From: Glaciimonas sp.
Lineage (GTDB): Bacteria; Pseudomonadota; Gammaproteobacteria; Burkholderiales; Burkholderiaceae_D
Assembly (NCBI GenBank): GCA_012927585.1
Contig: JABBOY010000027.1
Coordinates: forward strand, 1-64,000
DNA: 64,000 nt
Direction of reading: 5' to 3'
The notes beneath the pieces were generated by a model. The model was not told the origin of the DNA. It searched no databases and saw only the letters and a list, made by a program, of their open reading frames with translations. Positions 17,816 through 26,594 of this stretch are shown piece after piece. The translations under genes and the position numbers were made by a program. Within the stretch, counting starts at the first letter, position 1; each line of letters starts with the position of its first letter.

Positions 17816-18718
17816 TTATTGATTTATGAGGAGCATCTGGAACTCTTGTGGCGAGATGACTTTGCCTTCGCACAAGAGCGTTTGGATGTGTAGCGTGCGG
17901 CCATCGCCGCAAACGCCCAGGATGGCATTATCCTCCACCGTTAAGCCAGGCGGCAAATCCGCCCGAATCAGGGGCCCCAACCGGGCGCTGCCGATAACAA
18001 AATTCCTGCCGTGAATTTCGGTGAAAGCACCAGGGTAGGGCGGTGCGACTGCCCGGTGCAGGTTGTAGACCGCCTGCGCCGGTTGTGACCAGTCAATGCG
18101 GCCGTCTTCCGGTTTGCGGCCGCCAAAGTAGCTGCCTTGCGACAGATCGTTTTGCAATTCGGGGGCATTGCCGGCCACAAGCGCCGGCAATGCATTCCAG
18201 AGCGTTTGCTCGGCAGCGACCGTTAGCTTGCCGAACACGTCATAAGCGGTGTCGTCCGGCAGGATGGGCACTGTCGTTTGCGCGATGATGGCGCCGGCAT
18301 CCGGTTTTGCAGCCATTCGGTGCAAAGTGGCGCCGGTCTCAGCCTCGCCGTGCAGCACGGCCCAGTTGACCGGAACGCGGCCACGGTATTTTGGCAGCAG
18401 CGAGCCGTGCATATTGTAGGCACCGTGCCTGGCAAGTGCCAGCAACGCTAGCGGCAGCATATGGCGGTAATAAAAACTGAAAATGAAATCAGGCTGCAGT
18501 GCCTGTATCTGTGCGAATAACGCAGGCGAGTTCGGATCGGCGGTCGTAACACAGGCAATGCCATGCTCGCGGCAGAGCGCAACGACCGATTCGAACCAGA
18601 TGGTTTCCGCAGGATTATCTTCGTGGCTCACTACCAGTGCTACCTCTAGCCCGCGCGCGAGCAATACTTTCAGACAGCGCACACCCACATTGTGATAGGC
18701 GAAAACCACTGCTTTCAT
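17816..18718 (-). CDS. arnA: UDP-L-Ara4N formyltransferase (ArnA N-terminal-domain homologue, separate gene)
   Basis: This 300-residue protein matches the N-terminal half of E. coli ArnA. It reads MKAVVFAYHNVGVRCLKVLLARG, then the formyl-THF transferase motif HGSLLPKYRGRVPVNWAVLHGE (Asn/His/Asp catalytic region, MHGSLLPKYRG), GATLHRM and PDAGAIIAQ. It would transfer a formyl group from N10-formyl-THF to UDP-Ara4N. Its start overlaps the arnC stop by four bases. The split of arnA into two genes is seen in several betaproteobacteria. Confidence 0.9.
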   Translation of the reverse strand: MKAVVFAYHNVGVRCLKVLLARGLEVALVVSHEDNPAETIWFESVVALCREHGIACVTTADPNSPALFAQIQALQPDFIFSFYYRHMLPLALLALARHGAYNMHGSLLPKYRGRVPVNWAVLHGEAETGATLHRMAAKPDAGAIIAQTTVPILPDDTAYDVFGKLTVAAEQTLWNALPALVAGNAPELQNDLSQGSYFGGRKPEDGRIDWSQPAQAVYNLHRAVAPPYPGAFTEIHGRNFVIGSARLGPLIRADLPPGLTVEDNAILGVCGDGRTLHIQTLLCEGKVISPQEFQMLLINQ

Positions 18719-19713
18719 GGCTGCTCCGGGATGGCGGACGATTCTTTATCCCTCTGGCGGCGCTCGATGAAAGGCGGCTCCTGCAGCACGGTCTTAACCA
18801 CATATTGCGGTCTGCCGCGTACTTGCTGGAAGATGCGCCCGATATATTCGCCGAGCAAGCCGATCCCAAACAGGACTACGCCCAGCATGAAGAAAACCAC
18901 AGCAAACAGAGTGAAGACGCCTTCGGCTTCCGCGCCCAGCAAGAAGCGACGCACTAGCAGCAGCAGCACTAGCAGCCCCGAGGCAACGGACAGGATCATG
19001 CCGACCATCGAAAACAGTTGCAAAGGTACCAGCGAAAATCCGGTCATCAAGTCAAAATTCAGACGGATCAGGCTGTATAGCGAATACTTGGATTCGCCGG
19101 CTACGCGCTCTTCGTGCTCAACTACAATTTCAGTCGGCTTGCGGGCGAAAGTGTAGGCCAGCGCCGGCACGAAGGTATTGACCTCGCTGCACTGGTTGAT
19201 CAGGTCGATGACATTGCGGCCATAGGCGCGCAGCATGTTGCCTTGGTCGGTGATCTTGATGTGGGTGATCTTTTCGCGCAAGCGGTTCATGGCCTTGGAG
19301 GCATAGGTGCGCCATACCGCATCCTGTCGTTTGCGGCGAATCGAACCGACATAGTCGTAGCCTTCGCGCATCTTGGCGACCAGGTTGCCGATTTCCTCCG
19401 GCGGATTTTGCAAGTCGGCATCGAGCGTGACGGTGATTTCACCGCGGGATGCTTCGAAACCGGCCAGAATCGCCATGTGTTGACCATAATTTCCGTTCAG
19501 CAGCACGACTCTGGTCACATCGGTGCGCAGGCGAAACTGGTCAGCTAGCAGCGCCGGCGAATTATCGCGGCTGCCATCGTTGACGAAAATGATTTCATAG
19601 CGCAGGCCCAGCGCATCCAGTGCCGGATAAAGCCGCGCATACAGCTTGGACAAGCCTGCTTCTTCGTTGTATATCGGGATGACGACAGAAAGTTCTGGTT
19701 TCATTTTTTGCAT
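18715..19713 (-). CDS. arnC: Undecaprenyl-phosphate 4-deoxy-4-formamido-L-arabinose transferase ArnC
   Basis: This 332-residue GT2 enzyme has the glycosyltransferase A fold (ELSVVIPIYNEEAGLSKLYARL, VNDGSRDNSPALL, VTLDADLQNPPEEI) and two C-terminal membrane helices (FSLVPLQLFSMVGMILSVASGLLVLLLLV; FTLFAVVFFMLGVVLFGIGLLGEYIGRIF). ArnC moves Ara4FN from UDP onto undecaprenyl phosphate at the inner membrane. The length matches E. coli ArnC (322). It overlaps the formyltransferase start by four bases and follows arnB by 74 bases. Confidence 0.92.
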   Translation of the reverse strand: MQKMKPELSVVIPIYNEEAGLSKLYARLYPALDALGLRYEIIFVNDGSRDNSPALLADQFRLRTDVTRVVLLNGNYGQHMAILAGFEASRGEITVTLDADLQNPPEEIGNLVAKMREGYDYVGSIRRKRQDAVWRTYASKAMNRLREKITHIKITDQGNMLRAYGRNVIDLINQCSEVNTFVPALAYTFARKPTEIVVEHEERVAGESKYSLYSLIRLNFDLMTGFSLVPLQLFSMVGMILSVASGLLVLLLLVRRFLLGAEAEGVFTLFAVVFFMLGVVLFGIGLLGEYIGRIFQQVRGRPQYVVKTVLQEPPFIERRQRDKESSAIPEQP

Positions 19714-19787
19714 GCGTCCCAGCAGCCACAGAAAGCAAAAAGGCGTCGTGCCGTTTCCTTTCCACTCTTTTGCGGCTGGTTATTATT

Positions 19788-20924
19788 TTAGTTAAAGAGT
19801 ACGGATTTGATCGCTGTTACGGTGCGATCGACATCCGCTTCCGTTAGCGCGTAAAACATCGGCAACGATACGGTTTGGCGACCGACCCGCTCTGCCACCG
19901 GGAACATGCCGGGACCAAAGCCGCGTTCACGGTAGAGTGTAAACAGATGAATCGGCGCGTAATGGAAGCCGATGCCGATGTTGTGCTGTTTCATTTTTTC
20001 CATAAATTCGGCCCGGTTAATATGATTGGGCAAGATGATCTGGAACAGGTGCCAGTTGGTATTGCTGAAGTCGGCCAGCGGCAATTGGGCGCCGCTTCGG
20101 GTTTCAAAATCGGGGCCGAAACTGGCGAAATACCGTTTTGCCAGCGCGCGGCGATGCGCGGTGATGGCATCCAAATGGGCAAACTGGCCTAGTCCGATGG
20201 CTGCCGCGATATCGGTCATATTGTATTTGCCGCCCAGCACATCGACATCGATGCCGTCCATGCCGCTGCGAGTGACGCCTTGCAATCGGTATTTTTCAGC
20301 CAACTGCGCTTCTTCGGCATTGTTGAGTACCAGGCAGCCGCCTTCGGCTGTGGTGATGTTTTTATTGGCTTGAAAACTGAACGACACCAAGTCGCCGAAG
20401 GAGCCGATCGGCTGGCCATTCCAGTGTGAACCGAGTGCTTGCGCCGCGTCTTCCACCACCCGCAAATTATATTTTTTGGCAATCGCGTACAGGCGATCCA
20501 TATCGACCGGCAAGCCGGACAGGAAGACCGGAATAATCGCTTTGGTGCGGGGCGTGATGGCGGCTTCGAGTTTATCCAGATCGATGTTGCGGGTAATCGG
20601 ATCGATATCGGCAAAGACCGGAGTGGCGCCGACTTCGATGATGACATTGGCGGTGGCAACCCAGGAAATCGGCGTTGTGATTACTTCGTCGCCAGGCTTG
20701 ATACCGGCGACGCGCAGCGCGATTTCCATAGTGCAGGTGCCGGAGTTAAAGGTGCGCACCGGACGGCCGCCAAAATAGGCCGATAGCGCGGCTTCGAACG
20801 CCTGGACTTTGGGCCCGCTAGTCAGCCAACCGGAACGCAGCACATCGCTAACCGCGGCAATCGTCGCTTCATCGATGCTGGGTCGGGAAAAAGGCAGGAA
20901 GGGCAGGTTGGTGTTATCGGTCAT
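19788..20924 (-). CDS. arnB: UDP-4-amino-4-deoxy-L-arabinose aminotransferase ArnB
   Basis: This 378-residue DegT/DnrJ/EryC1 aminotransferase (E. coli ArnB 379-385) has the PLP-lysine motif SFSFQANKNITTAEGGCL, the substrate-binding start LPFSRPSIDEATIAAVSDVLRSGWLTSGP and the DAAQALGS loop. It converts UDP-4-keto-arabinose to UDP-Ara4N with glutamate as donor. A 151-base gap, holding a copy of the 59-bp repeat, separates its start from the flippase gene upstream, so arnB may have its own promoter. Confidence 0.93.
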   Translation of the reverse strand: MTDNTNLPFLPFSRPSIDEATIAAVSDVLRSGWLTSGPKVQAFEAALSAYFGGRPVRTFNSGTCTMEIALRVAGIKPGDEVITTPISWVATANVIIEVGATPVFADIDPITRNIDLDKLEAAITPRTKAIIPVFLSGLPVDMDRLYAIAKKYNLRVVEDAAQALGSHWNGQPIGSFGDLVSFSFQANKNITTAEGGCLVLNNAEEAQLAEKYRLQGVTRSGMDGIDVDVLGGKYNMTDIAAAIGLGQFAHLDAITAHRRALAKRYFASFGPDFETRSGAQLPLADFSNTNWHLFQIILPNHINRAEFMEKMKQHNIGIGFHYAPIHLFTLYRERGFGPGMFPVAERVGRQTVSLPMFYALTEADVDRTVTAIKSVLFN

Positions 20925-21004
20925 GTTGTGGGTATCAGGAAAGGTGGTTCGTCTGCTTGCCTACATTATGTGGAGGTGTACTGGCAATATATATACTATA
21001 TTGT

Positions 21005-21063
21005 GTATGTTTTAATATATCACTGATTATATGCGGAATACATGGTATTTTTAAGCATACTCC
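21005..21063 (-). repeat. 59-bp dispersed intergenic repeat, copy 2
   Basis: Read on the minus strand from 21063, it starts GGAGTATGCTTAAAAATA, has CCGCAT at 28-33 and ends AAAACATAC. The right hairpin arm (41-46) has decayed to GTGATA. It lies inside the arn cluster, between the flippase gene and arnB. Confidence 0.75.
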
Positions 21064-21075
21064 CATATTTTTTGA

Positions 21076-21447
21076 TTAGCTGCGGGTTAGCAATATGACG
21101 CCGACGATGATAACGCCAATTGCCAGGATGCGCTGTGCCGACACCATTTCGCCCAGGAAATACCATGCGCCGATGGCATTGATGATATAGCCTAGCGATA
21201 GCAATGGATAAGCGATGGTGACATCCACCCGCGACAAGCCGATGATCCAGACCACCACGGAGATTACGTAGCAGGTCAGTCCGGCAATGATGGGAAGTTG
21301 CGTGGCCAGCTTGATTGCGGTGGCAAACCAGTTTCCCGCCGTCAGGTGGATCGCACCGACCGCATTGGTGCCCGCCTTGAGCAGCAGTTGTGCCATCGCG
21401 TTGAGGCAAATGGCGACGAAGAGAAAGCCGAAGGTAGGCAGGTTCAT
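21076..21447 (-). CDS. arnE: Small four-helix flippase subunit (ArnE/ArnF-like, SMR/EamA family)
   Basis: This 123-residue protein has four hydrophobic helices and the ArnE-like start MNLPTFGFLFVAICLNAMAQLLLKAG, ending LAIGVIIVGVILLTRS. In E. coli, ArnE and ArnF are thought to form a pair that flips Ara4N-phosphoundecaprenol across the inner membrane. Only one such gene is present here, ten bases after arnT, so it may act as a homodimer or pair with a protein encoded elsewhere. The start ATG at 21447 fits the family; upstream in-frame codons overlap arnT in another frame. Confidence 0.82.
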   Translation of the reverse strand: MNLPTFGFLFVAICLNAMAQLLLKAGTNAVGAIHLTAGNWFATAIKLATQLPIIAGLTCYVISVVVWIIGLSRVDVTIAYPLLSLGYIINAIGAWYFLGEMVSAQRILAIGVIIVGVILLTRS

Positions 21448-21457
21448 AGTTGTAAAT

Positions 21458-23134
21458 TCATGGTTTTGGATCGCTCGCGATGACGACCCGACGTCCATCC
21501 TGAGCGATGATGCGCATCGGCACGCCACGCTGTTGCAGGTCGGCATACACTGCCGGGGTAGTAACGGCAACGGCTTTCGGGCCATTTGTCCATTGTTGGA
21601 TAAACGCAGCGCGCGTGGGCAGCCAGAGTTGCGGCTGCTGTGCAAGGCCGAACTCCAGTTCGTCTGGATTTTCCACCATGACCATGGTGCGGCGCAAATA
21701 AAACAGTAGCGAATGATCCAGTCGTCCGACGGTATACAGTGTTGTGGTCGGCGTGATTTCGGCGTTGATGGCAGCCACCAATGGTCGGCCGGAAGCGTAA
21801 TTTCCGAGCGGGTCGTGGCCGATCATCAGCATTTGTCCGCCAGTAAAGCCGCACACAGCCAGGATGGTGGCGGCCAGTTCCGCACGTCCGCGTTGCGCCG
21901 CAATGCATGCCGCGAGGCCGCCGATCAGAGCCACTACAGCAGCAGCCATTACCCACGGCTCGTAACCCAGATACAGTGGGATTTCAACTGCAATATGCGG
22001 TATTTTGCCAATACGCTGGACAAAAAATAAACCGACTGCACCGATGGCAGCCGTCAAGCCGGCCGCCAGCATCATGTGTTTGCGGCTGGCGGTTTCCCAA
22101 TACACGGCAATCAGCAAAGCCAGCGCCGGAAAAATCGGCAGAATGTAGGACGGTAGTTTCGAGCCCGAAACACTAAAAAATAAAAAGATGAAAACGGCCC
22201 ACACCAGCAGCATGCGTTTCGGTTTGAAAACGGTGGCGGTGGCAGTATGCCAATCGGTGCGCCAACTATTGAACAAGCTTTGGAGCAGAATGCCCAGCCA
22301 CGGCACGATGCCGAGCATCAGCAAGGGAATAAAGTAATACCAGCGCCCGGCGCGATGATGCACTTCGCTGGTAAAGCGCTGGAAGTGTTCATGGATGAAA
22401 AAAAACTGCGGAAACTCTGGATTTCGAACCGACACCAGTACAAACCAGGGCGTCGTAATGGCGAAGAACAGCAGTAGTCCCTTACCTATATGAAGACGTT
22501 TCCATATCCCGAAGTCGTTTGCTGCCAGCGAATAAATTACCAGCACCGCGCCGGGCAATACCAGCCCGATCAAACCTTTCGAGAGTACCGCCAGCGCCAT
22601 GCCGGCCCAGCAGGCCAGCATCCAGTTGCGCCGCTCGCGCTCGCCGGCGCTATCGCGTTGTGCGATCAACAGGCTGCATAGCGTGAGTGTCATCATGCCG
22701 GACAAGCCCATGTCCAGCGTATTGATATGCCCCAGCGCCGCCCACAGAAAGCTCGATCCCAGCACCAGTGCCGCCAAATAGCCGACTCGCGCATTAAAAA
22801 CGCTGCGCCCGGCCTGATATGTCAGCAGAATGCCGAGAAAGCCGCACAAGCCGGTCCAGAAGCGCGCTTGCCATTCGCCCATGCCGAACAGCGTGAAAGT
22901 CAGCGCGTTCATCCAGGTTTGCAGTGGTGGTTTTTCGAAGTATTTGATGCCGTTTAAGCGGGTCGTGACCCAGTCGCCGCTGGCGATCATTTCACGCGCC
23001 ATTTCGGCGTAACGGCCTTCGTCGGTGGGCACTAGCGTGCGCAAGTCCAGTGCATAAAACCAGCACAGGGAAAAAATCAGAAATAGTGTCCAGACGAAGG
23101 CTTTGGACTGGTGCAAATCGCGCATGCTACTCAT
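21458..23134 (-). CDS. arnT: Lipid A 4-amino-4-deoxy-L-arabinose transferase ArnT
   Basis: This 558-residue GT83 membrane enzyme (E. coli ArnT 550) has about 12 membrane helices followed by a periplasmic C-terminal domain. The N-terminal signature is LRTLVPTDEGRYAEMAREMIASGDWVTTRLNGIKYFEKPPLQ, which contains the acidic residues and the loop found in ArnT/PMT proteins. It attaches Ara4N to lipid A phosphates on the periplasmic face, lowering negative charge and raising polymyxin resistance. The start overlaps the Mth938-domain gene stop by four bases. Confidence 0.92.
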   Translation of the reverse strand: MSSMRDLHQSKAFVWTLFLIFSLCWFYALDLRTLVPTDEGRYAEMAREMIASGDWVTTRLNGIKYFEKPPLQTWMNALTFTLFGMGEWQARFWTGLCGFLGILLTYQAGRSVFNARVGYLAALVLGSSFLWAALGHINTLDMGLSGMMTLTLCSLLIAQRDSAGERERRNWMLACWAGMALAVLSKGLIGLVLPGAVLVIYSLAANDFGIWKRLHIGKGLLLFFAITTPWFVLVSVRNPEFPQFFFIHEHFQRFTSEVHHRAGRWYYFIPLLMLGIVPWLGILLQSLFNSWRTDWHTATATVFKPKRMLLVWAVFIFLFFSVSGSKLPSYILPIFPALALLIAVYWETASRKHMMLAAGLTAAIGAVGLFFVQRIGKIPHIAVEIPLYLGYEPWVMAAAVVALIGGLAACIAAQRGRAELAATILAVCGFTGGQMLMIGHDPLGNYASGRPLVAAINAEITPTTTLYTVGRLDHSLLFYLRRTMVMVENPDELEFGLAQQPQLWLPTRAAFIQQWTNGPKAVAVTTPAVYADLQQRGVPMRIIAQDGRRVVIASDPKP

Positions 23135-23535
23135 GTCAGGCTGGGCTTGTCGGTGGTTGCGGCAGGCTCGATGATCAGCGCCAGCGCGACTTTGCGGCCT
23201 TCCGCCATCAAGATATTGTACGTGCGGCAGGCGGCTTGGTTATCCATGCATTCGATCCCGATGCGGCGCATTGTCAGCACCGTTGTCAGCTTTGGATGCA
23301 CGAAACGTTGCCGCCGGCCGGTGCCGAGGATTACTACATCGGGATTTTGGGCCTCAATTTGCTTGAAATGTTCGGTTGTAAGCGCCTCGAAATGATCGAC
23401 CGCCCACGTGATCGGGGCAATTTCCGGCAGCATCACAAAACTGTGCGTGAAGTATTTGGCGTTGATTTCAATACCGGCATCATCGTAAGCGGTGACGGTC
23501 TGGTATTGTTGGGTGGAAGTAATTTGTAGCTTCAT
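23131..23535 (-). CDS. Mth938-domain (DUF498) protein
   Basis: This 134-residue protein reads VVILGTGRRQRFVHPKLTTVLTMRRIGIECMDNQAACRTYNILMAEGRKVALALIIEP, the conserved core of the Mth938/NDUFAF3-like family. A mitochondrial relative helps assemble respiratory complex I; the bacterial role is unclear. It overlaps the arnT start by four bases and is the first gene of the minus-strand run, so it may be co-transcribed with arn genes. Whether it has a role in lipid A modification cannot be told. Confidence 0.85.
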   Translation of the reverse strand: MKLQITSTQQYQTVTAYDDAGIEINAKYFTHSFVMLPEIAPITWAVDHFEALTTEHFKQIEAQNPDVVILGTGRRQRFVHPKLTTVLTMRRIGIECMDNQAACRTYNILMAEGRKVALALIIEPAATTDKPSLT

Positions 23536-23782
23536 TGCGCGATTGTCAAGTCAGTCAGGTCAGTCAGATCAATGAGGATGTGGTGTTAAAGCAAGGGCAT
23601 TGGCGCACTTTACGGGCGATGCAAGCGCAGCAAAATTGGCATTGTAGCTTTTTTCTGCGCCGATCTCGGCTGCAATAAGTATTATTGATTGATAAAACAC
23701 GATCCATTCGGCAGAATAGGCTTTTTCGGCGCTGCAGCAAAATGCACGCTATCGCGTATCAAAACAACAAGGAACAATAGCT

Positions 23783-25012
23783 GTGCGACCGATTCAGAAA
23801 TCGAAAAAATTAGCAGACGTCTGTTATGACATCCGCGGGCCCGTGCTGGAAAAGGCACGTCGGATGGAAGACGAAGGCCATCGGATCATCAAGCTCAATA
23901 TCGGCAATCTGGCCGTATTCGGCTTTGACCCGCCGGACGAAATTGTGCAGGACATGATCCGCAATATGCACAATGCCGCCGGTTATACCGACTCCAAGGG
24001 CATGTTTGCACCGCGTAAATCGATCATGCATTACACCCAGGAGAAAGAAATCGCCGGCGTCGCCATTGATGACATCTATCTCGGTAACGGTGCCTCGGAA
24101 TTGATCGTGATGAGCATGAACGCCTTGCTCGATAGCGGTGACGAAGTGCTGGTGCCGGCACCCGATTACCCGCTCTGGACTGCGGCAGTCAGCCTGTCCG
24201 GCGGCAGGCCGGTACACTATGTTTGCGATGAAGCTTCCGGTTGGCTGCCCGACATCGAAGACATCAAGAAAAAAATTACGCCGCACACCAAGGCGATTGT
24301 CGTCATCAACCCGAATAATCCGACCGGAGCGCTGTATCCGGTTGAGATTTTGCAACAATTGGTCGAAGTGGCGCGGCAGAATCAGTTAATCGTATTCGCT
24401 GATGAAATTTACGATAAGACCCTATACGACGGTGAAACCCACACCTCTATCGCCTCGCTGGCCGACGATGTCTTGTTTATTACTTTCAACGGTTTGTCTA
24501 AAAATTATCGTTCTTGCGGCTACCGTGCCGGCTGGATGGCAGTGTCGGGCGAGAAACGCCATGCCAAGGATTACATCGAAGGCTTGAACATGCTGGCCTC
24601 GATGCGCCTGTGCTCGAATACGCTGGGCCAGTTTGCGATTCAGACTGCTCTGGGTGGTTATCAGAGCATCAACGATCTGGTCGCTCCAAACGGCCGTTTG
24701 ACCAAGCAGCGCGATCTGGCGCACCGTTTACTCACGAGCATTCCCGGCGTTACCTGCATCAAGCCCAAAGCTGCGTTATATATGTTCCCGCGACTGGACC
24801 CGAAGATGTATCCGATTGCCGACGATCAAAACTTCGCTCAGGAGTTGCTGGTTGAAGAGAAAGTCCTGATCGTACAGGGAACCGGTTTCAACTGGACCGC
24901 ACCGGATCATTTCCGGGTTGTGTTCCTGCCCAATGCAGATGATTTGACCGATGCAATGGGCCGGATCGCCCGTTTTCTAGACGGTTATCGCAAGCGGCAC
25001 GGCACCGCATAA
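23783..25012 (+). CDS. alaA: Alanine-synthesising aminotransferase AlaA
   Basis: This 409-residue class I aminotransferase (E. coli AlaA 405) starts MRPIQKSKKLADVCYDIRGPVLEKARRM, matching AlaA. The PLP lysine lies in FNGLSKNYRSCGYRAGWM, with NPNNPTGALYP and VFADEIYDKTLYDG as cofactor-binding segments. It transfers amino groups between glutamate and pyruvate. The start is GTG, chosen because the N-terminus aligns. Upstream of hom; the two may be co-transcribed but a 107-base gap with a GC palindrome lies between. Confidence 0.92.
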   Translation: MRPIQKSKKLADVCYDIRGPVLEKARRMEDEGHRIIKLNIGNLAVFGFDPPDEIVQDMIRNMHNAAGYTDSKGMFAPRKSIMHYTQEKEIAGVAIDDIYLGNGASELIVMSMNALLDSGDEVLVPAPDYPLWTAAVSLSGGRPVHYVCDEASGWLPDIEDIKKKITPHTKAIVVINPNNPTGALYPVEILQQLVEVARQNQLIVFADEIYDKTLYDGETHTSIASLADDVLFITFNGLSKNYRSCGYRAGWMAVSGEKRHAKDYIEGLNMLASMRLCSNTLGQFAIQTALGGYQSINDLVAPNGRLTKQRDLAHRLLTSIPGVTCIKPKAALYMFPRLDPKMYPIADDQNFAQELLVEEKVLIVQGTGFNWTAPDHFRVVFLPNADDLTDAMGRIARFLDGYRKRHGTA

Positions 25013-25021
25013 TTCGGTTTC

Positions 25022-25077
25022 AGTAGTGCAGGCCTCCGTGCCTGCACCGGGCCGCAGGCACGCAGGCCTGCGCTACT
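25022..25077. repeat. GC-rich palindromic repeat, copy 1
   Basis: A 56-bp imperfect palindrome bounded by AGTAGTGCAGGCCTCCGTG and its near inverse. It has two mismatches against the other copies (CACGCAGGCCTGCGCT instead of CACGGAGGCCTGCACT), so it is the most diverged. It lies between alaA and hom and can form a long hairpin in RNA or single-stranded DNA. Confidence 0.85.
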
Positions 25078-25119
25078 GTCTATTTTTAGTTAATCAGTCA
25101 CATCATCACCAGTGAAATT

Positions 25120-26430
25120 ATGAAACCAATCAAAGTAGGTTTATTGGGCATCGGAACCGTCGGTTCCGGCACATTCAACGTCTTGAAGCGTAATCAAGAA
25201 GAGATTATGCGTCGCGCCGGTCGCGCCATTGAGATCACGATGGTGGCCGACCTGAATACCGAACGCGCCAAAGAACTGACCGGCGGCACATGTGAAATAG
25301 TGAACGACGCTAACCTGGTCATCAATAACCCGGACATCGATATCGTTATCGAATTGATCGGCGGCTGCGGCATTGCCAAAGATTTGGTGTTGAAGGCAAT
25401 CGCCAACGGCAAGCACGTTGTGACTGCCAACAAAGCTTTACTGGCGTTGCATGGCGATGCAATATTCCAGGCCGCGCAAGAGAAGGGCGTGATGGTCGCC
25501 TTCGAGGCTGCAGTGGCCGGCGGCATTCCGATTATCAAGGCCTTGCGCGAAGGTTTGACCGCCAACCGGATCGAATGGCTGGCCGGCATCATAAACGGCA
25601 CCACCAACTTCATTCTGTCGGAGATGCGCGACAAAGGGCTGGACTTCGATGTGGCGTTAAAGGAAGCGCAACGGCTGGGTTATGCGGAAGCCGACCCGAC
25701 TTTCGATATCGAAGGCGTGGACGCAGCCCACAAGGTCACGCTGATGGCGTCGATTGCATTCGGCATTCCGGTGCAGTTTGCCAAAGCATACGTCGAAGGC
25801 ATCACCACACTGCAAGGTATCGATATTCACTATGCCGAACAACTCGGCTACCGCATCAAGCTGCTGGGGATTGCCAAGCGCATGCCGAACGGGATCGAGT
25901 TGCGCGTGCATCCGACCCTGATCCCGGCCAAGTGCCTGATCGCCAACGTCGAAGGCGCGATGAACGCGGTAATGGTGCAGGGCGACGCAGTTGGCCCGAC
26001 GCTGTATTACGGCAAAGGTGCCGGTGCCGAGCCGACCGCTTCTGCGGTGATTGCAGATCTGGTCGATATTACGCGCCTGGCTACTGCCGACCCCGGACAT
26101 CGGGTACCGCATCTGGCGTTCCAGCCGGACGCAGTGCACAACACGCCGATCCTGCCGATAAGCGAAATCACGACTTCGTATTATTTGCGCATCCATGTCG
26201 CCGACGAAGCCGGCGTGCTGGCTAGTGTTACCAGCATCCTGGCCCACGCCAGAATCTCTGTGGAAGCGATGCTGCAGAAGGAGCCGGAGGAAGGCACGCT
26301 GGAAACCGACATCATCATCCTGACGCACCAGACCCAAGAGAAGTATATTGATGCCGTCATCGCCAGCATCGAAGCCTTGTCAACCGTGCGCGGAAAAGTG
26401 GTCAGAATCCGTTCAGAAGAGCTGGCATAG
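25120..26430 (+). CDS. hom: Homoserine dehydrogenase
   Basis: This 436-residue monofunctional enzyme has an N-terminal NAD(P) domain (VGLLGIGTVGSGTFNVL), the catalytic domain with GIINGTTNFILSEM, YAEADPTFDIEGVDAAHK and the Lys/Asp active-site region, and a C-terminal ACT domain (YYLRIHVADEAGVLASVTSILAHARISVEAML). It reduces aspartate semialdehyde to homoserine for threonine and methionine synthesis. The ACT domain suggests feedback inhibition by threonine. In related genomes thrC often follows; here an MFS gene does. Confidence 0.95.
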   Translation: MKPIKVGLLGIGTVGSGTFNVLKRNQEEIMRRAGRAIEITMVADLNTERAKELTGGTCEIVNDANLVINNPDIDIVIELIGGCGIAKDLVLKAIANGKHVVTANKALLALHGDAIFQAAQEKGVMVAFEAAVAGGIPIIKALREGLTANRIEWLAGIINGTTNFILSEMRDKGLDFDVALKEAQRLGYAEADPTFDIEGVDAAHKVTLMASIAFGIPVQFAKAYVEGITTLQGIDIHYAEQLGYRIKLLGIAKRMPNGIELRVHPTLIPAKCLIANVEGAMNAVMVQGDAVGPTLYYGKGAGAEPTASAVIADLVDITRLATADPGHRVPHLAFQPDAVHNTPILPISEITTSYYLRIHVADEAGVLASVTSILAHARISVEAMLQKEPEEGTLETDIIILTHQTQEKYIDAVIASIEALSTVRGKVVRIRSEELA

Positions 26431-26444
26431 ATTTTATACTGATT

Positions 26445-26502
26445 ATGGTATGACTAAAAAAATGCAATCTACCGCATATATTTATTAAAAAAATAAAAAT
26501 AC
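26445..26502 (+). repeat. 59-bp dispersed intergenic repeat, copy 3 (58 bp)
   Basis: It starts ATGGTATGACTAAAAAAATG, has CCGCAT at 28-33 and ends AAAAATAC. It is one base shorter than the other copies and its right hairpin arm is lost (TTAAAA). It starts 15 bases after the hom stop. Confidence 0.65.
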
Positions 26503-26594
26503 TGCCTATTTTTGTAATTTTGTAGGGGGGGGAGGCCGCCCCTGTGAAGGAAGCCGCAACATGCGTTATCAAGATCACCCGCAACGAGAGTGCC

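Noticed and set aside
20216-20659. Minus-strand 147-codon frame inside arnB in another frame
   Set aside because: The reading is Ser/Arg/Pro-rich and out of frame with the well-conserved aminotransferase.
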